A stretch of DNA of 64,000 bases from CAMLDH01 sp966250375 (GTDB lineage Bacteria > Pseudomonadota > Gammaproteobacteria > Burkholderiales > Burkholderiaceae_D), in assembly GCA_966250375.1 (NCBI GenBank), contig CBINHE010000001.1:62001-126000 (forward strand), given 5' to 3'. Made by a program: the position numbers and the translations under genes. Below the pieces are notes generated by a model. The model was given only the letters and a program-made list of their open reading frames with translations. It did not search any database and was not told the DNA's origin. Shown here one piece after another: positions 17,275-27,200 of this stretch; position 1 is the first letter of the stretch; every line of letters starts with the position of its first letter.

Positions 17275-17341
17275 GTCCAACCGTAGAAGTGAGCGGCCTG
17301 CGCGGCTTTTCGCGAAGGTCCGCTCGATTGCCGGGTTAGCG
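17275..17341 (-). repeat. attC-like recombination hairpin
   Basis: Minus strand: CGCTAAC (holding the stop codon of the 194-aa gene) opens the site; GAGCGG-A-CCT pairs with AGG-CCGCTC, leaving one unpaired A; CGCGAAAAGCCGCG is the tip; GTTGGAC closes the site and fits GTTRRRY exactly. The outer AACC/GGTT also pair. An extrahelical base and a stop codon inside the first core are typical of attC sites. Best of the three candidates. Confidence 0.7.
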
Positions 17342-17920
17342 ATTTGCTTGTCGTAGCGCATATTCCCGCGTAGAAGCAACGTCGCCACGCATTTGAAAAA
17401 GCATCTCTCCCGTTTCCTGCATATGCTTGTCCATGAATGAGTGGTCTGACTTCTTGTCCATCGCATGTGCCCGGCGCGAATTGTCCTTCATTCCGTAGTA
17501 GCCCTGTAGCAGTGACATATAGAGCGCCATATGTCGAAACAGGGGCTTTCCAATGAGATGACTACTTTCGGATATGCTGTGCAGCAACTCTTCATGTTGG
17601 CCGAATACTTCGCGGACCTTAATGTCGATTTGCTTCTGTAGCGCCTTGTCCTGTTTTCGTTCAAACATAATTGCAAAATCTTGATGCGACCTAAGGGAAT
17701 CAAGACGGCTGTAGTCAGACTCCAGCTTAAACATCATGCCCCATAGCTCATTCGCTTTAGCGGCAATAACGTTGGAGTCGTTCACTTTGATGCTGTCTAT
17801 GGTCTTTTGCTTTTCGAACCATAGATTGGCACCCAAAGTCGATACGAATATGACAAAGGCAAGGATTCCCTTTTCCAAAAGGAATTTCCCAAATCTGTTC
17901 AGACTATCCGGTGCCAGCAT
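17336..17920 (-). CDS. Membrane-anchored hypothetical protein, cassette gene
   Basis: A 194-aa protein with one N-terminal transmembrane helix (about residues 17-35, EKGILAFVIFVSTLGANLWF) and a long, probably coiled, charged cytoplasmic or periplasmic part. No family recognised. Its stop codon lies inside an attC-like site, and GTTAAAT, a fit to the attC core, lies about 20 bp upstream of its ATG; it therefore looks like one integron-type cassette inserted in the transposon. Confidence 0.6.
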   Translation of the reverse strand: MLAPDSLNRFGKFLLEKGILAFVIFVSTLGANLWFEKQKTIDSIKVNDSNVIAAKANELWGMMFKLESDYSRLDSLRSHQDFAIMFERKQDKALQKQIDIKVREVFGQHEELLHSISESSHLIGKPLFRHMALYMSLLQGYYGMKDNSRRAHAMDKKSDHSFMDKHMQETGEMLFQMRGDVASTREYALRQANR

Positions 17921-18187
17921 ACGAAATCGCTAATTGAATATTTAACAGGCTTGGCCTGTCCGTTATGCACGGACGCTGATCGGACGACAAGCCGCATGGG
18001 GCTTGTCGTTCTGGAGATCGGCCGATTTAACAGGAAACATAAAAATCCGAGAAAGACGGACACCTTTAGCGCCAGACCATGTAGCGTCCAGTGTATGCGA
18101 AGATTGCATCATAAGCAACAAATCTGCAGTTGGAGGAACTCGAACGGCAGTTATCGGAGAAATTGCTAATTGGCAGCTTCTGCTAAT

Positions 18188-18261
18188 TTTTGTCGATACC
18201 GAATTCACGGATTTTGTACAGATCGACCTCATCAGCATTGCGCTTGTGGCCGGATTCTGCC
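18188..18261 (+). pseudogene. Relic of DEDD exonuclease gene
   Basis: The translated segment LLIFVDTEFTDFVQIDLISI copies the start of the intact exonuclease at 20296 (VFIDTEFTDFVDPHLISIGM), but the frame then runs into unrelated sequence and lacks the later catalytic motifs. It looks like a truncated second copy. Confidence 0.65.
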
Positions 18262-18298
18262 CCATGGGCAGCAAGCGCTTCGAGTCCCGAGCAGACAT

Positions 18299-18469
18299 TC
18301 ACCGCCGGCTAAAGAGCTTCTGTAGGTCCGACGCCTTCATCTCCTTGGTGTATGACACCAAGTTGTCGCGATAGCATATCTGTGCGATCGCGTGGACGTA
18401 ACCTGACTCGCGCGCCAGAGCGGCGATCTCTGCAAACACCTCGGCTTCGCAGCGCCCCGGTTTCTTCAT
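18299..18469 (-). pseudogene. Short orphan coding fragment
   Basis: A 56-aa minus-strand frame (MKKPGRCEAEVFAEIAALAR; ESGYVHAIAQICYRDNLVSY) that reads like the N-terminus of a longer cytoplasmic protein and ends at the junction with the exonuclease relic. Family not known; probably truncated by deletion. Confidence 0.35.
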
Positions 18470-18602
18470 GTGCTCGATTCTCCATGTAGTCGGCGCTCGG
18501 CTCTAGCCCCCGACGCCTCACTCGGCGAGACCCAATCGCCACTGACTGCAGCAACCCAACTGGTATTGGTCTATGGTGAGTTGAATGTCCGCTCTTGTTA
18601 AA

Positions 18603-18944
18603 TTACCCGTGCTGTTGGCAATACAATTGAATCAGCTCGATTAGAAATGTTCGTTCTTTACCTTTAAGAGTACTCATTAGTACCGAAATCATCTGTGCAT
18701 CGTCGCTAGGTGGAAGAACTGCTTCATCTAACAGTACGGCGATCGTTATGCCCAGCTTCTTCGAAAGTACCTCAAGTGTCGCTAATGAGGGCGTTGTCAC
18801 GCCTCGCTCAAAGCGAGAAATCGTCTCCGTATCAACCCCTACCTGTTCTGCGAGTTGATCCTGCGTCAGACCGATGTCTTTACGCCTATTAGCAATATTT
18901 TTCCCCAATCTCGACGCAAGTTTTACCGATTTTCGTTTTGTCAC
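18603..18944 (-). CDS. XRE-family HTH repressor
   Basis: A 113-aa regulator; the helix-turn-helix spans about residues 13-67 (LGKNIANRRKDIGLTQDQLA, EQVGVDTETISRFERGVTTP). The start codon is uncertain: GTG 18944 is chosen because the longer frame to 18998 would cover the operator-like repeat at 18961. It is divergent from a membrane-protein gene at 19149, and the gap holds two near-identical inverted repeats, so it probably represses itself and that neighbour. Confidence 0.8.
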   Translation of the reverse strand: MTKRKSVKLASRLGKNIANRRKDIGLTQDQLAEQVGVDTETISRFERGVTTPSLATLEVLSKKLGITIAVLLDEAVLPPSDDAQMISVLMSTLKGKERTFLIELIQLYCQQHG

Positions 18945-18960
18945 GACATTATCTATTGGG

Positions 18961-19052
18961 TATTTAACCAACAGAAATGGTTGTCTCTTTACGCCCAATG
19001 AAGAAGGTTGTAATGTGTTGACCTATTTAACAACAGATAATGTTGTCTTTAG
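18961..19052. promoter_or_regulatory. Twin operator repeats between divergent genes
   Basis: TATTTAACCAACAGAAATGG (18961) continues as TTGTCTCTTTA, and TATTTAACAACAGATAATG (19024) continues as TTGTCTTTAG. Cores are dyads: AACCA-n7-TGGTT (18966-18982) and ACAACA-n5-TGTTGT (19030-19046). The dyads are about 63 bp (six helical turns) apart, suited to cooperative repressor binding and looping. Presumed target of the adjacent XRE protein. Confidence 0.7.
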
Positions 19053-19148
19053 GTGCGGAATTCGTAGTAATGCTTCGGGGAAAATGAATTATTGCGGCAC
19101 ATTTTTATGAAAAAGTGCGATATCTCCGAAATGAAAAGGGGAAAACTG

Positions 19149-19619
19149 ATGGCTAGAATTGTGCGGGTAGTTGGAAGGTTGGAGGCAAGGGGCCCGGTGC
19201 AATACGAACGCGACCGGGGAAACTACGCAATCTACGACTACATAAGGTTTCAGGGGGAGGACCAAACCGAGACGTATCTCCAACGCGTCTGTATTCCCAC
19301 TTATCTTGATTCTTCAATATCAATTGGCTCGCCTGCCGAATTTCATATCGTCACGCTGTCGTATCCAAAAATCTTTGGTAGTCGTGATATCTCATATGTT
19401 TATGCGGTGACCCTCAACGGCAAGACTAAAGAATCCCTTGACGAAGTGCGCCGCTGCTTCTCCTCATCGAAATGGGGCGCGCTCAACTTGTTTTTGGTTG
19501 GAATAATATTGTTGCCAGCATTCGGATTCGGAGTGCTTCTATGGATCGCCGGATTACGCTTGCTCGGACTTGCTCTCCCAGAGCAACAAATGAAGGACGA
19601 CATAAAAATCAAGGGCTAG
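19149..19619 (+). CDS. Hypothetical membrane protein
   Basis: A 156-aa protein from ATG 19149, chosen because AGGGG lies 8 bp upstream; in-frame upstream ATGs lack this. The N-terminal two-thirds is beta-rich (EARGPVQYERDRGNYAIYDY) and soluble; the C-terminus has one long hydrophobic hairpin (about 118-145, WGALNLFLVGIILLPAFGFG). Family unknown. It resembles membrane proteins carrying an N-terminal OB-like domain. Probably controlled by the divergent XRE repressor. Confidence 0.6.
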   Translation: MARIVRVVGRLEARGPVQYERDRGNYAIYDYIRFQGEDQTETYLQRVCIPTYLDSSISIGSPAEFHIVTLSYPKIFGSRDISYVYAVTLNGKTKESLDEVRRCFSSSKWGALNLFLVGIILLPAFGFGVLLWIAGLRLLGLALPEQQMKDDIKIKG

Positions 19620-19658
19620 TGTTATGTTTTTAAGCTCAACAAATCAGAGGATGAAAGT

Positions 19659-20132
19659 GTGAATTTTTTGGTGAACGAAGCATGGGAAAATCGCAATCCA
19701 TTCCTGCAAGCCTTCTGTGAGCCAGGGACAAAACTATATCCAGTGGTGGAGGTGGCGCTTAATGGCCCGCTTTGGCATCTGGATGTCCTGACAGAGGGAG
19801 AGGTGTCGGAATCTGAACGGTGTTGGCGTCGTTTCCTTCTCACCAGCGTCGCTCAAGTGCTTGCACTTCTGACGGAACAGGGGAATTGCGAATCCCGGCT
19901 CAGCTTGCAGTCAACAATAGATGGGCAACAAGGGGCGGAATACATAATCAGGAAAGTTAGACAAATCATTGCAGCAACCACTACAGATGGAGGCAAAGCA
20001 CACGTTGTAATCTGTTTTGATGGGACGAGGATCACGCAGCCTGCTTGGACGCGTTTGGAAGAAGAACTGCTAAACAAGCATTACATTTATGATTGCGCGA
20101 CTACTGAAGCTGAGGAGACAGTCGTGTTCTGA
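19659..20132 (+). CDS. Hypothetical protein
   Basis: A 157-aa protein starting with GTG (MNFLVNEAWENRNPFLQAFC), 39 bp after the previous gene and likely co-transcribed. It has a mixed alpha/beta composition (AHVVICFDGTRITQPAWTRL) without membrane segments. No family recognised. Confidence 0.5.
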   Translation: MNFLVNEAWENRNPFLQAFCEPGTKLYPVVEVALNGPLWHLDVLTEGEVSESERCWRRFLLTSVAQVLALLTEQGNCESRLSLQSTIDGQQGAEYIIRKVRQIIAATTTDGGKAHVVICFDGTRITQPAWTRLEEELLNKHYIYDCATTEAEETVVF

Positions 20133-20295
20133 GAAGACCATCTCCTATTTCCCATATTGGATACAGCCCTTTTAATAACAGCCTGGAAAAGTATAGAGAC
20201 TTACAAACCTTGCTCCGTCTTTGACGTTCGCGTTTTGATACTGCGCTGGGCATCCCACATAGGGTCGACTGCAGCATTTCGACTGAAAGTATTTC

Positions 20296-20772
20296 ATGCC
20301 ACTTAAAGTATTTATTGATACTGAGTTTACCGACTTCGTCGATCCGCATTTGATCAGTATCGGCATGGCAGCGGAATCTGGAGAGGAGTTTTATGCCGAA
20401 GTGCCGTATCCCGATAAAAGGTGCAGTGCGTTCGTACGCGAAGCCGTTATCCCACTACTTGGTCGCCTCGCTAATTCACAATGCCCTATTGAGGACCTAT
20501 GCACCAAGATCATCACCTGGTTAGAACTTGTTAGACGCCGTGATGAGGAAGCGGAAATTTGTTTCGATTATCAGACTGATTGGGATCTGTTCGTGGCGGC
20601 ACTTGATTACCGGGTGCCGTCATGGTGTCGACGTCGCATAGTCTTCCGAGATATAAATGAGCTGCTTCGCCATGAATTTCACAAAAATCATAACCTGCCA
20701 GAGCACCATGCTCTCTATGATGCACTGGCAAATCGATATGCATTTCGAGAGCGATCTGAGGTCACACCTTAA
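20296..20772 (+). CDS. DEDD-type 3'-5' exoribonuclease-like protein
   Basis: A 158-aa single-domain nuclease. Motif I is FIDTEFTDF (residues 5-13), motif II EICFDYQTDWDLFVAAL, and motif III HHALYDALANRYAFRE, giving the D-E-D-D set with His (DEDDh). This matches the small 3'-5' exoribonuclease family (Rv2179c-like). RNA is the likely substrate. A truncated copy of its N-terminus lies 2.1 kb upstream, suggesting duplication or replacement. Its role in the transposon is unknown. Confidence 0.75.
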   Translation: MPLKVFIDTEFTDFVDPHLISIGMAAESGEEFYAEVPYPDKRCSAFVREAVIPLLGRLANSQCPIEDLCTKIITWLELVRRRDEEAEICFDYQTDWDLFVAALDYRVPSWCRRRIVFRDINELLRHEFHKNHNLPEHHALYDALANRYAFRERSEVTP

Positions 20773-20813
20773 TTCAACATGTCGGCTCCAACCTGGAAAT
20801 CAGTATCATCGGG

Positions 20814-20966
20814 ATGAGCGACAAAATCACGATTCAGAATTGGTACACCAGTCCCGCCTATCGTATCGAGGCTTTCGAAACTGCCGATGGAGGAAACTTG
20901 ACGAGTAACGAAGCTCAGGACTTCGACCGCATGCAATTGAGGACGCGTCCCGGAACATCTCTATGA
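20814..20966 (+). pseudogene. RTX-repeat protein C-terminal relic
   Basis: The frame reads SDKITIQNWYTSPAYRIEAF followed by ETADGGNLTSNEAQ, the unit found between calcium-binding repeats in RTX haemolysin-type proteins. Only about 50 codons remain, squeezed between the exonuclease and the Sel1 gene. The ATG may be fortuitous. Confidence 0.5.
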
Positions 20967-22277
20967 ATATTCCACCAGGGTCCAAGTTGTGTCGGCCACA
21001 TGCAACGTCGGCTCGCCTTTGAGTTTCTGCCATAAGGTTCGATCAGTCGGAACAAGGGCCTCAGGCAATGTTTCTCCCGCCTGAAAACTACGTCGATTGC
21101 TTCCGTCCGTGTTGGTGTGAGCACAGGCCCAGACACCGCTTTGGGGGCAACGCGTGCCGCTGGCGAGTTGGGTTCCGAGAGCGATTTTTGCCTGCTCTGC
21201 AACCGGCCTGGATGCCGGTTCGGCGGATGCCTGTTTCTTTTTCAGCGGATGTCCTGTGGCGGGGTCGAGACCCTTGCTCCGCGCCATAGCGATGATGCGC
21301 GCGTCGGAAGGCAGAGGAGGCGGTACGTTGGCTTCGTGCTCCTTGAGCCATTGCAGTGTGCCGTCCCATTGCGGCAGTTTGGCGGGCGGCAGCGGCACGA
21401 TGGCGTCGATTTCGGGGACTTTGGGGTTGAGGTAGGAGTAGTCGCCCAACATCTTGCCGATGGCTTTGTAGCGGCGCACGCGTTCGGGGTCTTTTTGCTG
21501 GCCGAGGTAATAGAGCGGGTTGTCGCTGGGGGGGCCATTGAAACCATTTTCCAAAAATGATGCTGCGCTTTCATTGCCTGCCTTGGCGCCAAGCTGGAAT
21601 GCAAGCAGCGCTTCGGGGTATTTATGATGGTTTGCTAAACTAGTGCCTAAATCCGTCGCAGCCTCACCATGCCCCTGTTCCGCAGCGCAGCGCCGCATCT
21701 GCCGTGCAATATCCGGGGCGATATCAATCGGCGCAAGCTTGTCGGCAATCAGGTATTGCCCCTCCGGGCTGCCCATGTCGGCCGACTTGCGGTAATACTT
21801 GAGCGCCAGTTCCGCATCCTGCCTGACGCCATAGCCCTTTTCCAGATAGCGGCCCATGTCGTAGTACCCGCCCGGAATGCCGCGCCGGATCAAGTCCTCG
21901 GTCAGATCCAGCGTCTCCTTCACCACGTCGTCGCTGTCGGCCTGTCCCTTGCCGATCATCTGCCGCAATTCCAGATTCGCCTTGTCGTGCCCGTGGGCGG
22001 CGGCGATGCGGATCAGGCGTTCGATTTTCGGATAGACCGCCGGGTCTTCCTTGAGCAGGTTGTTCTTGCGCAGCCAGCGGGCATGCCGGTAGAGCTGGTC
22101 CGCCTCGGGATCGCGGGGCGGGATCGCCTCTTTTTCTTTTGCGCAGGCAAAGACCAGGTTGGCTTGGATGTTCGGCAGATCAGGCACGGGACGTTCCTTC
22201 GGATTGGAGTAGGTTTGGCCTTGGCAGGCAGACAGGGCGACGATGACGGAGAGGGCGAGAGGAAACCAGGGCTTCAT
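20961..22277 (-). CDS. Sel1-repeat lipoprotein, probable Tle5-type immunity protein
   Basis: A 438-aa protein with a lipoprotein signal peptide (PLALSVIVALSACQGQ; lipobox LSAC, Cys 18) and Sel1-type repeats (IPGGYYDMGRYLEKGYGVRQ; LKYYRKSADMGSPEGQYLIA; CAAEQGHGEAATDLGTSLAN). Sel1-repeat lipoproteins next to phospholipase D effectors are known as periplasmic Tli5 immunity proteins. It starts 3 bp after the effector gene ends, on the same strand, so dosage is coupled. The function is inferred from family context; its C-terminal 120 residues do not match the repeats. Confidence 0.75.
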   Translation of the reverse strand: MKPWFPLALSVIVALSACQGQTYSNPKERPVPDLPNIQANLVFACAKEKEAIPPRDPEADQLYRHARWLRKNNLLKEDPAVYPKIERLIRIAAAHGHDKANLELRQMIGKGQADSDDVVKETLDLTEDLIRRGIPGGYYDMGRYLEKGYGVRQDAELALKYYRKSADMGSPEGQYLIADKLAPIDIAPDIARQMRRCAAEQGHGEAATDLGTSLANHHKYPEALLAFQLGAKAGNESAASFLENGFNGPPSDNPLYYLGQQKDPERVRRYKAIGKMLGDYSYLNPKVPEIDAIVPLPPAKLPQWDGTLQWLKEHEANVPPPLPSDARIIAMARSKGLDPATGHPLKKKQASAEPASRPVAEQAKIALGTQLASGTRCPQSGVWACAHTNTDGSNRRSFQAGETLPEALVPTDRTLWQKLKGEPTLHVADTTWTLVEYS

Positions 22278-22280
22278 GGG

Positions 22281-24236
22281 TCAATCCATATTCTTGCGTT
22301 CGGGGCTGCCCCGGTAGAACTCCACCAGGGAGGCTTTCGGCTTGAGTTTATCTTGCTTCGCAGTCTTGTTTTTCTTGATGACGTCCGCCCAAGCCTTGAA
22401 CGCCGCCCCCGGATCATCCTGCGCGCCCATGCCATTGGTATGCAAATTCCACAACTCCCTTCGCAGCGGCTGGGTGATTTCCGGCCGGTGATGGGCTATG
22501 TTGAGTTCGCTGTCGACTTCCATGCTGCGGGTGTTGATGTTGGCCGAACCCAGCGTCATGAAAGCGTCGTCGATCAGCATCAGCTTGGCGTGGATATAGA
22601 CGTCCATCCAGTCGGTCTTATCCGGCGTATCGGGCGCGACGAGGGTGCAGACGTGGATCTTCAGGCCGGGGCGCTCTTCGGGCAGTACCGCGCCATCCTT
22701 GTCCTGGAGCCTGGCCAGCGCCTTTTCCTGAGCCTTTTGCTTTTCTTCCAGCGCCTTGAGTTGTTCCTTTTTTTCGGCGTAGCGCCTGGCCAGAATACCA
22801 TTCGGGTTCTGCCTGGCGGCAAATTGCAGATCGGGCAGGCTTCGGCACGCGCTGTCGGCCTCCATTCTGGTTTGGCCCAGTCTGGCGTTGACGTCTTCTG
22901 TCCGTTCAAGCCGGGTCACGGCCGGAATGGTGTCGGCCCGACCGAGGCTGTCGAGCATGCGGTAAGTGTTGACGACGCCCGCGCCCATGCCGCTGTCGGT
23001 TGAATTGGTGATGACAAACAAATGGAGAGCGCCATGCTTGTCCGGACTGCGGCCCGCGCCGGTTTGCGCCTTGGCGGCAGCCTTGATTTTTTCTGCCAGC
23101 GGCGGCCAGCGGAAGTACTGGTTTTCGATATAGATGTACTGGGTGGCGTTGTTGGCGGCTTGCAGGTAGAGCTTCTTGATGTCTTGAACGCCGTATTGCG
23201 CCTGGGTGCGTAGCAGTTGCGCCATGACCAGTTCTTCGCGCCGACTCGAGCCTGGCGGGTAATGGCTGAAATCCGCTTTGGGCAGCGACTCTCCAGTCTC
23301 TTTTTCCCATGCTTGGGAGAAATTGGCAAACAGGTCGCCCAGGATGGGGCCGCGTACCCGACTGGAAAAGTCTTCGCGCGGGAGCGCGCCATTGCGTCCC
23401 TGTGCAGGCCGGTTCCGGTATTGGCGGTAACTGTGTTTGCTGGTGTCCCAGTATTCGTCAAGCATGTTGTGCCCCATCACGAAGCCCACCGCATGCTGCG
23501 GGTCGTCATAATCGACCAGTACCATTTTCTGGTGATGGCTCGGCGTGGCGGAAAGCGTGGCTTTCGTCGCAGTGCTCAAATCCTTGTCGGCATGATCCTG
23601 CATGCCGATCCGTGCACGGTCTTCGGTGGAGAATCCGCGGCTGACGAAATGCAGGTTCGCGGCCCGTGTGTCGCCAAACATCGCCTTGAGCTTTTTCCGG
23701 GCTACATCTTCGATCTCTTGGCTATCGTCATACAGGGCATACCATCGGACATCATATTGATATTGGTCGTCGTTACTGGTTGGCGGCCGGTCCTGCATGC
23801 GCAAATCGTGACGCCCCGGCGTGTTGGATTCATCCAGACCCTGCTTGACGCCAGTGACATTGACGTAGCGCTGCACGAAGTCAGGGCCGAATAAGTAAGG
23901 GCTGAATGTGACCTCAAAGGCATAGCACAAGATGCGGACCTTGACGCCCTGCATGGCTTTGAGTTGCAGCAGTCCTCCGATCGGCATTGCATTGCCCGCT
24001 TCGGAGCGCACAAAATACATCGATGGCTGGAATCCCCAGCAGATGATGCAGACGGATTTTTTGGCGGCATTGATCGCTTCGTACACTGCGCTGAATGCAT
24101 TTTCTCCGTTCACCAATGGCTGGAAGGCGGCAACCAGTGGGTGATATTCCGAGCCGTTTACAAACCAGGGAGGTGTAATGGTGCACTGGTTGGTCTGATT
24201 CGTTGCGATCGGGGTAATGATTTTCTGGGCGCTCAT
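22281..24236 (-). CDS. Phospholipase D-type T6SS effector (Tle5-like)
   Basis: A 651-aa protein with two HKD motifs: HHQKMVLVDYDD near residue 235 and YIHAKLMLIDDAFMTLGSAN near residue 549, both HxKx4D, so the active site looks intact. This layout matches Tle5-family phospholipases delivered by type VI secretion, which cleave phosphatidylethanolamine in the target cell. There is no signal peptide, as expected for delivery via VgrG. The ATG overlaps the vgrG stop by 4 bp (ATGA), and the gene is followed by the Sel1 lipoprotein. An alternative role as a non-secreted lipase is less likely given this neighbourhood. Confidence 0.85.
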   Translation of the reverse strand: MSAQKIITPIATNQTNQCTITPPWFVNGSEYHPLVAAFQPLVNGENAFSAVYEAINAAKKSVCIICWGFQPSMYFVRSEAGNAMPIGGLLQLKAMQGVKVRILCYAFEVTFSPYLFGPDFVQRYVNVTGVKQGLDESNTPGRHDLRMQDRPPTSNDDQYQYDVRWYALYDDSQEIEDVARKKLKAMFGDTRAANLHFVSRGFSTEDRARIGMQDHADKDLSTATKATLSATPSHHQKMVLVDYDDPQHAVGFVMGHNMLDEYWDTSKHSYRQYRNRPAQGRNGALPREDFSSRVRGPILGDLFANFSQAWEKETGESLPKADFSHYPPGSSRREELVMAQLLRTQAQYGVQDIKKLYLQAANNATQYIYIENQYFRWPPLAEKIKAAAKAQTGAGRSPDKHGALHLFVITNSTDSGMGAGVVNTYRMLDSLGRADTIPAVTRLERTEDVNARLGQTRMEADSACRSLPDLQFAARQNPNGILARRYAEKKEQLKALEEKQKAQEKALARLQDKDGAVLPEERPGLKIHVCTLVAPDTPDKTDWMDVYIHAKLMLIDDAFMTLGSANINTRSMEVDSELNIAHHRPEITQPLRRELWNLHTNGMGAQDDPGAAFKAWADVIKKNKTAKQDKLKPKASLVEFYRGSPERKNMD

Positions 24237-27200
24237 TCGGAATCCGTTTCATTCTGACCATTGAGCGCTTGAAAATAGGCTTCTCTTGCCGACATCAGCG
24301 GTGACGTCGCGCCGGTATCGGGCGCTTTTCCCGGGGCATGGCGATGGAATCCCTGGTTGGCGGGATCGCCCTGCTTGTGATTGGTGTAATCGGTTGCTAC
24401 CGGCACCTCATAGACAAGGCCATTGGCCAATTCCAGTTTGTACTTGCTGGTCAGCACGGGGTGATCGATGCGCAACTGCGCATTGTTCTCCAGCACGCCT
24501 TCCTTGACAAGCGCGCCATCTGCAAAGAGTTTATAGGGCATGCCAGCCCAGCCACTGCCGAGACCTTGGGGAGCGTGGTCCATATTGAACATGAGCGGTT
24601 GGGTAGGCATATTTTTCGGGAAGGCTGGATGACTCGCATTCATGCGATCCGGTCCACTCAACGCAAAGCCCGCCGCCTTCTGCGACTGCTTGCCCGGATT
24701 GTGGACCTCGATATTCGCGCCGATCCGGATATAGCCGCCGCCCGCCGCCAGCAGAATTTCGTTGGGGGCCTGGATGACGACCCTGCCGTTGACGCTGGTG
24801 ATGGTCACGTCCTTTTGCGCGGTTGCTTCGATCTCGCCATCCTGCGCCTGCATCTGGATATTGCCCTTGGCCGCGATGATCTTGAACGTGTCCTTGATCT
24901 TTGCCTTGGCTCCCGATACGAACAAGCTGATCGATTCCGTCGCGTTGTGGATCCAGCGACGGCCTGTCGTTTGATTGGTGTCGCGCAGCGCGATCTGGTC
25001 CAAGTTCGCGCCTGCCGCCATCGTCATGCTGCCGGCGGTGGTCATCGCGATGCCGTCCGGCGCGGTAACGGCGACGATGCCTTGCCCGCCCGGCTGCTTG
25101 CCGCTGCCTGACTTGCCTTCCTTGTCGGTGTTGCTGCCGCGTTCCAGGTTCTCGATCGCTTCTTTCAGGTGCGTCTGGTGGTCCTTCTCTTTGGTTGCGC
25201 CGAGTACGGCGTCGTCTTGCACGAGTTGGTTGTTCTTGCCGGTTTCCGGCAGGTTTGCATGCTGGTGTTGCGCATGCTCACCCAGGCTTTGCGCCAGCGC
25301 CAGGCTGGCATCGAGCATTTGCAGCAGCGCTTGTCGATCGAGTTGCTTGCCTCTTGCGCCGCTTTGCGCTTCGGCCGACAGCAGGATTTGCGCGGCGCGG
25401 ATCGCGCCGGCCGCGTCGGTTCTGAGTTCGAACCCTTCGCCGCGCGGCTCGCCCTTGCCTTCAGTTCTGGGGTGAATCAGGTAGCCTTGGTTCAATTGCG
25501 TCTTCGCATGCTCGCTGCTGAGCTTGACGCGCAGTTCGCCCGTGGTGTCGTCGAACAGCAGTTCGTTGTACTGGCTACCCTTGTATTCCTTGGTCTTGGT
25601 GCCCGACAGCGCCTTGTTGGCAGGCAGCGATCCCGCGCCGCTGAACGCGGGGGGCATCTTGAGGCCATGATGGATAGCAGAGACACAAATCGGGCGGTCG
25701 ACGTCGTTTTCGACGTAGGCGATCAGCACCTCGGACCCGACGCGCGGAATGTGCTGCATGCCCCAGCCGGCATCGGCGCTGGGGGTGGCGACGCGTATCC
25801 AGGTCGAGCTCTTGTCGTCATGCGCCGCGTTGCCTTCGGGATGGTCCTGTGGGCGCTGCCAAGGGAATTGCACCTTGATGCGGCCATGCGCGTCGGTGAA
25901 GATTTCCTCGCCGGCGGGGCCGGTGACGATCGCAGTTTGCAGACCGGGTGCGGTGGGCTTCGCATGTTGCGTCCGGTCGTATGTCGGGACGATGGCGATG
26001 CCGCGCCGTACCGCATTGAAGGTGCATTGGTACGGCTGTTTGGGCTGATCGGCCTCAGTGTTTCGCGCAATCAGTGCGCGGGTGGCGTCGGGGGCGTCGA
26101 TCGTGTCGGCCAGTTGCCGCAGCGAGGCTTGCGGGAACAGGGCGCGCAGGGTGTTCGAGGTATCCGAGGGCAGGTTGTTTTCCGCGACCCAGTCGAGCGA
26201 GAGGACGACGAATTGCCGGTCTTCCTGGTAGTCGTGGTCGATGACCGGGTGGTCGCTGAGTTCGAAATAGCGGCCTGCGCCCAAGCCTCTGGGAGTGCCG
26301 ACGCCGGTCGAGATTTTGGTGCGCAAGTCGCCGGCTTGCTGGCGCAGCAGCGCGTAGCGGGCCATTTCGGTTTCGTCCGCGCCGTAGTAGGGGGCTTGAT
26401 GGTGATAGGATTCCAGCGTGCCCGCCAAGTCGTTGCCGTGGTCGCCCTGATGGATGCTGCTTTGTTCGCTGCCGCCATAGGTGGCGGCGCGCTTGTAATC
26501 CCAAGTGCCCAGTGTAGTGAGACCGGGGCCGATTTGCCGGGCGCTTTCCCAGCGAATAATACTGTCTTGATTTTCCGTGCCATCGGCACGGTGGAAACGA
26601 TACTTTTGGTGCATCGCTTCTTCCAGCGTGTACGCATCGTCGAACAGCGTCATCGTGTGCACCGGCACGTCATCGTCGTTGCTGTAGGTCCAGTAAAACG
26701 AAATGCCTTCTTCAGCCAGCAGCCGGGTGATGAAGGCCAGGTCCGTTTCCCGGTATTGCTGGCAATAGGAGCGCGTCGGGTAGGTTTGATTTACTTTGTT
26801 GTCGAGGGCGAAGTGTTTGGCGAAGACGGGGTTGCTCTTGATGTGTTCTTCCAGGATCGCGGTGACGATGTCGATGACGGTCTTGTCTTGGAAGGTGCGG
26901 CTGTTGACGCGATGGGCCAATGTTGCCAGCAGCGGTTCGACCTGGAGAATGTAACGAGCCATGCCGCCAGTCGATCCGCCGGATTGGGCGCGGGTGACGA
27001 CGCCGGTGATGATGCGTTCATCGCCGTCGGCGGTGCGCACGGTAATCGTGGCGCCTTGGCCGATGAGATCCTTTAATTCGATGAAGCTGTCGGCGCTCAA
27101 TGCATCGACGGTGACGCGGTAGGTGTCGTTGATCGCTTCATGGCCGATGACGCGGTGCGCGAGCAGGGTGTCGGGGGCGATGTCGCCACCGCTGGCAAGT

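Noticed and set aside
25169..27076. A 635-codon plus-strand frame opposite vgrG
   Set aside because: It mirrors the conserved vgrG gene, has no ribosome site and no domain; it is a by-product of codon bias.
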